Positions 1 to 5,706 of a stretch of 7,004 nt of DNA are shown one piece after another. A program made the translations under genes and the position numbers. The number at the start of each line of letters is the position of its first letter. The stretch's first letter is position 1. The notes under the pieces are model-generated. The model ran no database searches. It saw only the letters and a list, made by a program, of their open reading frames with translations, and was not told the origin of the DNA. The stretch lies in contig JAFOKI010000222.1 in the NCBI GenBank assembly GCA_017419895.1, positions 1 to 7,004 on the forward strand. Reading direction: 5' to 3'. Source of the DNA: Eubacterium sp. Lineage in GTDB: Bacteria; Bacillota; Clostridia; Peptostreptococcales; Anaerovoracaceae.

Positions 1-618
1 ATCTGCCTGCACCTGGATCATTGCAAGGACATCGGTATTATCAGGCAGGCGATAGACGCGGGCTTCGGATCGGTGATGTATGACGGCTCGGCGCTTCCGT
101 TTGAGGAGAATGTGAAAAACACCAAACTTGTATGTGACATGGCTCACGCAAAAGGAGTATCCGTGGAAGCCGAACTCGGCAGCCTTGCGGCAGGCGCGTC
201 TTCACACGAAGGCGAGGCGACTGACCGCGAGATTTACACGGATCCGTCGATGGCCGCGGAGTTCATAGAAAGGACAGGCGTCGACGCGCTCGCGGTGTCG
301 ATAGGAACTGTACACGGTCTCTACACCGGCACGCCTGATATAAGAGTCGACATACTGAAAGAAATCAATAAAGCCTGCGGCATCCCGCTCGTCCTACACG
401 GAGGATCCGGGACGCCCAAAGATAAGATCCTGGAATGCATAGCTAACGGGATCTCGAAAATAAACGTTAACACCGAGATCGCGATGTTCGCGGCCGGACG
501 GCTGAAGGAGCGGCTCGCCGCAGATGAACTCCCGCATCTCTCGGTTCTGCAGAGGGGAATTACAGACGATGTCTGTGAAATAGTAAGTGGTTTCATGAAT
601 GAATTCTCGGCCGGATGA
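1..618 (+). CDS. Class II ketose-bisphosphate aldolase, 5'-truncated by window edge
   Basis: Zinc-dependent aldolase of the fructose/tagatose-bisphosphate type, which cleaves a ketose phosphate to DHAP and an aldehyde in the cytoplasm. The frame is open from base 1, so the gene starts outside the window. An internal GTG at 73 is not the start, because the family motif HLDH lies upstream of it. In visible residues 1-205, HLDH (4-7) carries the catalytic Asp6 and zinc ligand His7. VEAELG follows at 55-60, then TVHGLYTG with zinc ligand His105, LHGGSGTP with zinc ligand His133, and the DHAP-phosphate-binding KINVNTE (153-159). All expected ligands are intact. Compared with KbaY/GatY-size proteins (about 280 residues), roughly 75 N-terminal residues are missing. 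The garR-like and DUF1537 kinase genes downstream suggest a phosphorylated keto-acid substrate rather than fructose bisphosphate. The family is certain; the substrate is inferred. Confidence 0.93.
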   Translation: MCLHLDHCKDIGIIRQAIDAGFGSVMYDGSALPFEENVKNTKLVCDMAHAKGVSVEAELGSLAAGASSHEGEATDREIYTDPSMAAEFIERTGVDALAVSIGTVHGLYTGTPDIRVDILKEINKACGIPLVLHGGSGTPKDKILECIANGISKINVNTEIAMFAAGRLKERLAADELPHLSVLQRGITDDVCEIVSGFMNEFSAG

Positions 619-626
619 CGGCCGGG
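606..626 (+). other. Stem-loop enclosing the aldolase stop codon
   Basis: The arms are CTCGGCCG (606-613) and CGGCCGGG (619-626), giving eight pairs including one T-G wobble around the loop GATGA. The loop contains the aldolase TGA stop (616-618). No T-tract follows directly, so this is not a classical terminator by itself. It may protect the 3' end of an mRNA segment or be a by-product of GC-rich sequence. Confidence 0.4.
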
Positions 627-627
627 C

Positions 628-659
628 AGCCGAACGCGAAGACGCGGAGTGGCTTTGTT
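628..659 (+). terminator. Possible weak terminator or attenuator after aldolase
   Basis: A bipartite hairpin can be drawn. AGCC (628-631) pairs with GGCT (651-654), and an inner stem CGCG (635-638) pairs with CGCG (643-646) around the loop AAGA, with a small internal loop between them. TTGTT follows immediately. The T-tract is short and interrupted, so read-through into the reductase gene is expected if it acts at all. The 99-base spacer here is the longest in the window, which fits a regulatory break between the aldolase and the genes behind it. No convincing sigma-70-like promoter was seen in 619-717. Confidence 0.3.
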
Positions 660-717
660 ATGAAGAACTTGGTACGGATAGAATAGTCACATTTAGTCGA
701 CTGAAAGGAGTCTCAAA

Positions 718-1617
718 ATGAAAAAGATTGGTTTTATAGGTCTCGGTATCATGGGCAAGCCGATGGTGACGAATCTTCTGAAAGCAGGAGTGGACGTAAC
801 TGTCTGTGACCTCAATTCGGATGCAGTGGAAGCGCTTGTCAACAAAGGCGCAAAAGCAGGTACTTACGAAACGCTGGCGAATGAATGTGACATCATCATG
901 ACGATCCTTCCGGAGGCAAAGATCGTTCAGGGCATCCTGTTCGGCGCCGGCGGACTTGCGGACAAACTCAAACCGGGACAGATTTTCTGCGACATGTCCA
1001 GTGAAACTCCGGGCGAAAGCAAATTCTCGCATGACAAACTTGCGGCTAAAGGCGTTGCTTTCCTCGATGCTCCGGTATCGGGAGGAGAACCCGGTGCTAT
1101 AGCGGGAACACTTGCCATAATGGTAGGCGGAGAAAAAGAAGCCTTTGATGAATGTATGCCATTCTTCGAGATCCTCGGCTCCAGCGCTATGTACATGGGC
1201 GAATGCGGCAGCGGCAGCGTTACCAAGCTCGCAAACCAGATCATAGTAAACCTCAACATCGCTGCAGTATCCGAGGCGCTCGTATTCGCGACGAAGGCAG
1301 GCGTTGACCCGTATCTAGTCTACAAAGCTATCCGTTCCGGACTTGCAGGCTCCCAGGTGCTCGATGACAAAGCTCCGATGATGTGCTCGCGCAACTTCAA
1401 ACCGGGCGGCACTATCAAAGTCAATCATAAAGACATCAAGAACGCGCTTCAGACAGCGCATGAGATCGAGTCTCCGTCGCCGTTCACGGCCCAGCTTTTC
1501 GAGCTTCAGCTTTCGCTCAAAGCGAGAGGCCGCATAATGGATGACCACGCAGGCTACGTCAAGTATTTCGAACAGCTCGCGGGCGTTGAAGTATTCTCGG
1601 ACAAAGTGGAGAAATAA
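718..1617 (+). CDS. garR: 2-hydroxy-3-oxopropionate (tartronate semialdehyde) reductase, GarR-like
   Basis: Beta-hydroxyacid dehydrogenase family enzyme (299 aa; family about 295), cytoplasmic. GarR reduces tartronate semialdehyde to D-glycerate with NAD(P)H. The Rossmann motif GLGIMG is at residues 8-13. Asp31 at the end of the second strand favours NAD(H). The substrate loop DAPVSGG (117-123) is followed by GSVTKLANQ with catalytic Lys170. Conserved Lys238 lies in NHKD. The stretch around 200-240 (VYKAIRSGLAGS, then RNFKPG) resembles E. coli GarR/GlxR from memory more than 3-hydroxyisobutyrate or L-threonate dehydrogenases. The start is supported by AAGGAG (705-710), seven bases before the ATG. 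It lies between aldolase and DUF1537 kinase, so it probably handles the aldehyde released by the aldolase. A sugar-acid dehydrogenase such as LtnD remains possible. Family is near certain; substrate is probable. Confidence 0.9.
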   Translation: MKKIGFIGLGIMGKPMVTNLLKAGVDVTVCDLNSDAVEALVNKGAKAGTYETLANECDIIMTILPEAKIVQGILFGAGGLADKLKPGQIFCDMSSETPGESKFSHDKLAAKGVAFLDAPVSGGEPGAIAGTLAIMVGGEKEAFDECMPFFEILGSSAMYMGECGSGSVTKLANQIIVNLNIAAVSEALVFATKAGVDPYLVYKAIRSGLAGSQVLDDKAPMMCSRNFKPGGTIKVNHKDIKNALQTAHEIESPSPFTAQLFELQLSLKARGRIMDDHAGYVKYFEQLAGVEVFSDKVEK

Positions 1618-1674
1618 CAGAACACATTTCAGGATCGGAGAACATGCGGTTGAATTTCATAATGGAGAAATATT

Positions 1675-3105
1675 ATGGCAGAAAAATTATCCGTAAAAGT
1701 ATTTGAGAAATACCCGGCTTACGATGAGGCTGCTCTTGACGCGATGCTGAATGCAGAGATCGCGTCAAGCGATTTCAAATTCATCGTTCTTGACGACGAC
1801 CCGACAGGAGTGCAGACAGTCCACGACATTTACGTTTATACCGATTGGACGCCGGAGTCGCTGGCCGAAGGTCTCAAGGAAGACAACAAAGTTTTCTATG
1901 TACTCACTAACAGCCGCGGTCTGACTCAGTCGGAGACCGAGAAGGTCCATACCGAAATCGCGGAAGCCGCAGCAAAAGCGTATGAGATGACGGGAGTACC
2001 GTACCTCTTCATTTCGAGAAGCGACTCGACCTTAAGAGGCCATTTCCCGCTCGAGACCCGCGTACTTAAAGAGAATTTCGAGAGACTCAGCGGGATCAAG
2101 ATCGACGGCGAGATACTCATGCCATTCTTCAAAGAAGGCGGACGTTTCACGATCGATGACATCCACTACGTCAAATACGGCGATGAGTTAGTTCCTGCCG
2201 CCGATACCGAATTCGCGAAGGACCGCACGTTCGGATATAAGAGTCTGACGATGCAGGATTACGTTGAGGAAAAAACAGGCGGAGAATTCAAAGCGGACAC
2301 GGTTCTCGCGATCGGTCTCGATGAACTCAGGGCAGTAGATATCGATGGAATAAAAGAAAAACTGATGGCAGTCACAGGATACGGGAAAGTCATCGTAAAC
2401 GCCATCGACTACGGCGATGTGAAGGTCTTCGCGATTGCGCTTTACAGAGCCATGAAGGAAGGCAAGAGATTCATGGCAAGGACCGCTGCGGGCTTTGTAA
2501 AAGTCATGGGAGGAGTAACGGACAGACCGCTCCTTTCGAGAGAAGATATGGTCACTGAGACGAGCGGAGCGGGTGGAGTTATCGTTGTCGGATCACACAC
2601 GGCCAAGACGACCGCACAGCTCGGTGAACTCCTGAAGCTGGACGGGATCGTTCCGGTAGAGTTCAGATCGAGCGCGGTGCTCGACGGCGACGAAGCTTTC
2701 TATGCCGAGGTCGCGCGCTGCGTGGCTGAGGAGGAAAAAATCATCAGGAGCGGCAAGACTTCCGTTTGCTTCACTGAGAGAGTAGTCCTCGATCTTCCTG
2801 ACGATACTCCTGAGTCGGCTCTTGTCAGAAGCGTCAAGATCAGCGACGGTGTTCAGAGAATGGTCGCGGACCTCACCGTGACACCGGCCTTTGTTATAGC
2901 CAAGGGAGGCATCACGAGTTCTGACGTCGGCACGAAAGCCCTGAAGGTCAGAAAAGCTCTGGTCCTCGGACAGATCAGGCCGGGCATACCCGTATGGCAG
3001 ACCGGAAGCGAAAGCAAATTCCCGGGAACGCCGTACGTGATCTTCCCGGGTAATGTCGGCGAGGTCGAAACGCTCAGGGAAGCAGCCGAGATACTGATGA
3101 AATAG
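1675..3105 (+). CDS. DUF1537 (four-carbon acid sugar kinase family) ATP-dependent kinase
   Basis: Kinase of the family that includes the D-threonate, 2-oxo-tetronate and 3-oxo-tetronate kinases; these phosphorylate a terminal hydroxyl of a sugar acid. The N-terminal substrate domain (about 36-270) shows DDDPTG (40-45), SRSDSTLRGH (114-123) and the GGRFTIDDIHYV segment (155-166). The C-terminal nucleotide domain (about 295-476) shows GGITSSD from 411, LGQIRPGIPVW and FPGNVG (457-462). At 476 aa it is longer than typical single-domain relatives (about 420), with some 35 residues before the first strand. It has DDDPTG where characterised threonate kinases, as I recall, have ADDLTG, so its substrate may differ. 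The ATG follows GGAG (1664-1667) by seven bases. It sits 57 bases after the reductase gene and seven bases before the sirtuin gene. Family is firm; substrate is unknown. Confidence 0.92.
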   Translation: MAEKLSVKVFEKYPAYDEAALDAMLNAEIASSDFKFIVLDDDPTGVQTVHDIYVYTDWTPESLAEGLKEDNKVFYVLTNSRGLTQSETEKVHTEIAEAAAKAYEMTGVPYLFISRSDSTLRGHFPLETRVLKENFERLSGIKIDGEILMPFFKEGGRFTIDDIHYVKYGDELVPAADTEFAKDRTFGYKSLTMQDYVEEKTGGEFKADTVLAIGLDELRAVDIDGIKEKLMAVTGYGKVIVNAIDYGDVKVFAIALYRAMKEGKRFMARTAAGFVKVMGGVTDRPLLSREDMVTETSGAGGVIVVGSHTAKTTAQLGELLKLDGIVPVEFRSSAVLDGDEAFYAEVARCVAEEEKIIRSGKTSVCFTERVVLDLPDDTPESALVRSVKISDGVQRMVADLTVTPAFVIAKGGITSSDVGTKALKVRKALVLGQIRPGIPVWQTGSESKFPGTPYVIFPGNVGEVETLREAAEILMK

Positions 3106-3110
3106 GAGAA
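3104..3110 (+). promoter_or_regulatory. Ribosome binding site overlapping the kinase stop codon
   Basis: AGGAGAA begins inside the TAG stop (3103-3105) of the kinase gene, and the sirtuin ATG is at 3113. Ribosomes ending the kinase would be placed directly on the next start site. This predicts translational coupling and fixes the sirtuin start. Confidence 0.75.
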
Positions 3111-3112
3111 TT

Positions 3113-3868
3113 ATGTACGAAGATCTGAAAAAGATAATCGATGAGTGCAGTAATATAGTGTTTTTCGGAGGAGCAGGGGTCTCGACTGAAAGCGGGATCC
3201 CCGATTTCCGTTCTGAGACCGGATTGTATCACGCCAAACAGAAATACGGGTATCCGCCCGAAACTATGCTTTCGCACGGTTTTTATGTGAGGCATAAGGA
3301 TACGTTCTTCGAATACTATAAGGAAAACCTCATCTACGACGATGCTGCACCGAACAAAGCCCACCTCGCGCTTGCCGCGCTCGAGAAGGCCGGTAAATTA
3401 AAAGCTGTGATCACCCAGAACATAGACGGGCTTCACCAAAAGGCGGGGAGCAAAACAGTCTACGAGCTTCATGGGAGCGTACTCAGGAACTACTGCGAGA
3501 AATGCGGCGCGTCTTACCCGCTTTCATATATCATGGATCCGGAAAACTGCGACGGATATGTGCCGCGCTGCTCGAGGAAAAAAGGCGAATCTGTTTGCGG
3601 AGGAGCCGTGAAACCGGATGTGGTGCTCTATGAGGAACCGCTCGACGACGGGATCATGAACGGAGCTCTCAATGCGATCATGAAGGCGGACTGCATGATC
3701 ATCGGAGGGACTTCGCTCAACGTATATCCCGCGGCAGGACTCATATACTATTTCCACGGAAAGCATCTCGTCCTCATAAACCGTGACTCCACACCGTTCG
3801 ATTCGAAAGCGGATCTCGTGATACACGACAAGATTGGTGAAGTACTTGGAGAAGTAGTCGGTATCTGA
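3113..3868 (+). CDS. cobB: Sir2-family NAD-dependent protein deacylase (sirtuin)
   Basis: Removes acetyl groups from protein lysines, using NAD and releasing nicotinamide and O-acetyl-ADP-ribose; cytoplasmic. At 251 aa it has the usual bacterial length. The NAD-binding GAGVSTESGIPDFRS is at 20-34, QNIDGLH from 102, catalytic His120 in ELHGS, GTSLNVYP from 199 and INRD at 222-225. Zinc cysteines are 128, 131, 153 and 162. The first pair is C-x2-C and the second C-x8-C, wider than the common C-x2-C. The region aligned to the Tyr-x-x-Arg acyl pocket of E. coli CobB reads YKEN (residues 69-72), lacking the arginine, so deacetylation is likelier than desuccinylation. It is translationally coupled to the kinase gene, so it may act on enzymes of this pathway or on acyl-CoA-dependent metabolism; that link is inference. 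Confidence 0.95.
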   Translation: MYEDLKKIIDECSNIVFFGGAGVSTESGIPDFRSETGLYHAKQKYGYPPETMLSHGFYVRHKDTFFEYYKENLIYDDAAPNKAHLALAALEKAGKLKAVITQNIDGLHQKAGSKTVYELHGSVLRNYCEKCGASYPLSYIMDPENCDGYVPRCSRKKGESVCGGAVKPDVVLYEEPLDDGIMNGALNAIMKADCMIIGGTSLNVYPAAGLIYYFHGKHLVLINRDSTPFDSKADLVIHDKIGEVLGEVVGI

Positions 3869-3875
3869 ACATATG

Positions 3876-3891
3876 GCCGTAAAGATACGGC
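3876..3891 (+). other. Short stem-loop after the sirtuin gene
   Basis: A perfect six-base inverted repeat, GCCGTA and TACGGC, surrounds the loop AAGA seven bases after the sirtuin stop. No T-run follows; an A-rich stretch leads into surE instead. It may stabilise or weakly separate the two messages. The stem is short enough that chance is possible. Confidence 0.35.
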
Positions 3892-3915
3892 GAAGGCAGG
3901 AATAAATAATCTGAT

Positions 3916-4668
3916 ATGAATATATTACTCGTTAATGATGACGGTATTTACGCACCGGGGATGGCTGCCCTGGGACAGGCGCTTGGTACCGTGGGTAATC
4001 TTTACGTATGCGCTCCTGCGGAAAACAGGAGCGCTATGAGCCACTCGATCACCGTGACAGATCATGTTTACGTGAATGAAGCAGTCTATCCCGCAGCCGA
4101 AAGGGCGCTCGTAATAACCGGGACTCCTGCAGACTGCACCAAAATCGGGCTGCAGTTCTTCGGTGAAGAGGGGATAAAATTCGACTTTGTTTATTCGGGA
4201 ATAAACATGGGATCGAATCTGGGAATAGACACTCTTTACTCCGGGACGGTGGGCGCCGCGATGGAAGCCGCGATCTCAGGAGTGAGAGCTGTTGCCGTGT
4301 CAGCATATGAGAGGAATACCACTCATTTTGAAACGGCATGCGAGCTCGCTCTCGCGGTGATGGAACCGATGATGAGAGATCTCGATCCGGAGACGATAAT
4401 CAACATAAATGTGCCGGATCTTCCAAAAGACCAGGTGAAGGGCGTCCTGGTCACGAGCCTCGGAAGGCGGAATTTCATTGACTTTTTCAAGCTCAAGGAT
4501 ACGGGCGGATACAAGCTTACGGGAGATCCGCAGGATTTCGCGGACGGCGACAAAGCTATAGACCTCGCGGCAGTCGCGAACGGATATGCTTCGATCACGC
4601 CGCTTCATTTTGACTTTACGAACAAGAAAGAATTGGAAACGCTCAGGTCGTGGGATCTGAGGATATGA
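3916..4668 (+). CDS. surE: 5'/3'-nucleotidase SurE
   Basis: Metal-dependent phosphatase that hydrolyses nucleoside 5'- and 3'-monophosphates; some members also attack short polyphosphate. It is cytoplasmic and linked to survival in stationary phase. Length (250 aa) matches the family. The N-terminal MNILLVNDDG carries metal ligands Asp8 and Asp9. Ser39 lies in NRSAMSHS and Asn97 in SGINMGSN, completing the SurE metal site. GTPADC (69-74) and the YSGTVGAAMEA segment (108-118) are also typical. The C-terminal tail with ITPLHFDFT matches the usual swapped arm region. The ATG at 3916 is the first possible start after an in-frame TAA at 3907. Its nearest purine-rich site, GCAGGAA (3896-3902), is 13 bases away, rather long, so translation may be modest. 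The gene is 47 bases after the sirtuin. Confidence 0.96.
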   Translation: MNILLVNDDGIYAPGMAALGQALGTVGNLYVCAPAENRSAMSHSITVTDHVYVNEAVYPAAERALVITGTPADCTKIGLQFFGEEGIKFDFVYSGINMGSNLGIDTLYSGTVGAAMEAAISGVRAVAVSAYERNTTHFETACELALAVMEPMMRDLDPETIININVPDLPKDQVKGVLVTSLGRRNFIDFFKLKDTGGYKLTGDPQDFADGDKAIDLAAVANGYASITPLHFDFTNKKELETLRSWDLRI

Positions 4669-4674
4669 GGGAGA

Positions 4675-4698
4675 CCGCGCCGGAGGCGCGGCTTTGTT
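4675..4698 (+). terminator. GC-rich hairpin with short T-rich tail after surE
   Basis: A perfect seven-base stem, CCGCGCC (4675-4681) and GGCGCGG (4685-4691), closes on a GGA loop and is followed by CTTTGTT. This is the most terminator-like structure in the window, but the T-tract is short and broken by G. It stands six bases after the surE stop and 18 bases before the next start, so it may cut or pause transcription there. Confidence 0.5.
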
Positions 4699-4716
4699 GG
4701 GATAAACAATCAAATA

Positions 4717-5685
4717 ATGACTGAAGAAACACATAAGGAAAACAGAATACTTAAGGGAAAATTCGAGGACTGTCTCACACGGGAAGACATGGACCTGATG
4801 AACGAATATTACAGGGGCTTGGATTATGATGGGGCCGGATACACGTTCCTCGCCAGTCATCTTTGGAGACAGGATTACGATCTTTATTGGGAAATAATAG
4901 GGGATTACCTTTGTCTCGGCTTTGTCGGGTTCTATGACGGAAGGACCGTAGGGAGCATGGCGATGCCGATGACCCGCACGGGGACATACGATCCGGCGGA
5001 GCTCAGGCGAGTCATTCTTGAGGTGAAGAGAAGATATGACGAGAGAAATATCCCTTTTATTATCAGGAATATTCCGGCGCATCTCGTGCCGGTGGTGGCA
5101 GAAGCTCTCGGCGATATGATCGAGTTCGAGCATGACCGTGACGCAGACGAATATGTTTACGAGAAGCAGAAACTCATAACACTAAGCGGCCGTGCGCTTC
5201 ATAAGAAAAAGAACCACATGAACTTTTTCCTCAAGAATTACAAGTATGAGGCGCGGCCTGTGACGAAGGAGATGCTGCCCGAGCTTATCGCGCTGACGGA
5301 GCGAGTGAGAGCCCATAAAGACAGGTCGGAAGAGGAACTCAGAAGCCTCGACAGTGAAAAGAACGCGATAAATGAGATAATCCATTATCTCGACGAACCG
5401 TATATTTACACAACGGCGATATATATAGACGGTAAGCTCGAGGCATACGCGCTCGGTGAACAACTGAGCAGCGATACCGCAGTCGAGCATTTCGAAAAAG
5501 GCAATACCGAATACCGTGGAATCTATCAGGTGGTTTGCAGCGAGTTCTGCAAGTCGCTTCCGGATGAGATCTTATACATAAACAGGGAAGAAGACATGGG
5601 TTTCCCGAATCTTCGCCACGCGAAGGAAGCCTTGAAACCGCATCATATGGCGGAAAAATACCACGGGTATTTTGTCGGGGAATGA
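4717..5685 (+). CDS. DUF2156 protein (phosphatidylglycerol lysyltransferase C-terminal-like)
   Basis: Soluble protein of 322 aa built like the cytosolic catalytic half of MprF, the aminoacyl-tRNA-dependent lipid aminoacylase, which has two GNAT-like folds. No membrane segment is visible, so it is not a full MprF. The first GNAT-like half spans about 15-150. The second begins at LHKKKNHMNFFLKNY (161-175) and includes HFEKGN (258-263) and YINREEDMGFPNLRHAKEAL (287-306), all hallmarks of the family. Stand-alone versions are common in Clostridia, and their substrate is unknown to me; transfer of an amino acid from tRNA to a lipid or peptide is only a guess. No ribosome binding site is clear before ATG 4717; Met25 and Met28 are alternatives, but residues 11-24 fit the domain start. 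It lies between surE and the thiolase gene. Confidence 0.87.
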   Translation: MTEETHKENRILKGKFEDCLTREDMDLMNEYYRGLDYDGAGYTFLASHLWRQDYDLYWEIIGDYLCLGFVGFYDGRTVGSMAMPMTRTGTYDPAELRRVILEVKRRYDERNIPFIIRNIPAHLVPVVAEALGDMIEFEHDRDADEYVYEKQKLITLSGRALHKKKNHMNFFLKNYKYEARPVTKEMLPELIALTERVRAHKDRSEEELRSLDSEKNAINEIIHYLDEPYIYTTAIYIDGKLEAYALGEQLSSDTAVEHFEKGNTEYRGIYQVVCSEFCKSLPDEILYINREEDMGFPNLRHAKEALKPHHMAEKYHGYFVGE

Positions 5686-5691
5686 CCCGGC
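5674..5691 (+). other. Weak stem-loop enclosing the DUF2156 stop codon
   Basis: GTCGGG (5674-5679) pairs with CCCGGC (5686-5691), including one T-G wobble, around the loop GAATGA. The loop contains the TGA stop (5683-5685). The layout mirrors the aldolase stop hairpin. The stem is short and its role is unproven. Confidence 0.3.
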
Positions 5692-5706
5692 GGCAGGAGG
5701 AATACT

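Noticed and set aside
73..75. GTG as the start of the aldolase gene
   Set aside because: The frame is open back to base 1 and codes for the conserved HLDH active-site motif before this codon, so the gene is simply cut by the window edge.
669..697. Possible promoter before the reductase gene (TTGGTA with a TTTAGT or TAGAAT box)
   Set aside because: With TTGGTA as the -35 element, the only box at correct spacing is a poor -10 match, and the better TAGAAT is only four bases away. Not supportable.
718..1617. Calling the dehydrogenase 3-hydroxyisobutyrate dehydrogenase or 6-phosphogluconate dehydrogenase
   Set aside because: The DAPVSGGEPGAI and GLAGS/RNFKPG segments match GarR-type proteins better, and the length excludes full 6-phosphogluconate dehydrogenase.
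4300..5133. Long minus-strand open frame of 277 codons across the surE/DUF2156 junction
   Set aside because: It lies antisense to two well-supported genes, its translation is rich in His, Arg and Pro without family motifs, and it spans the hairpin spacer. It is a composition shadow.
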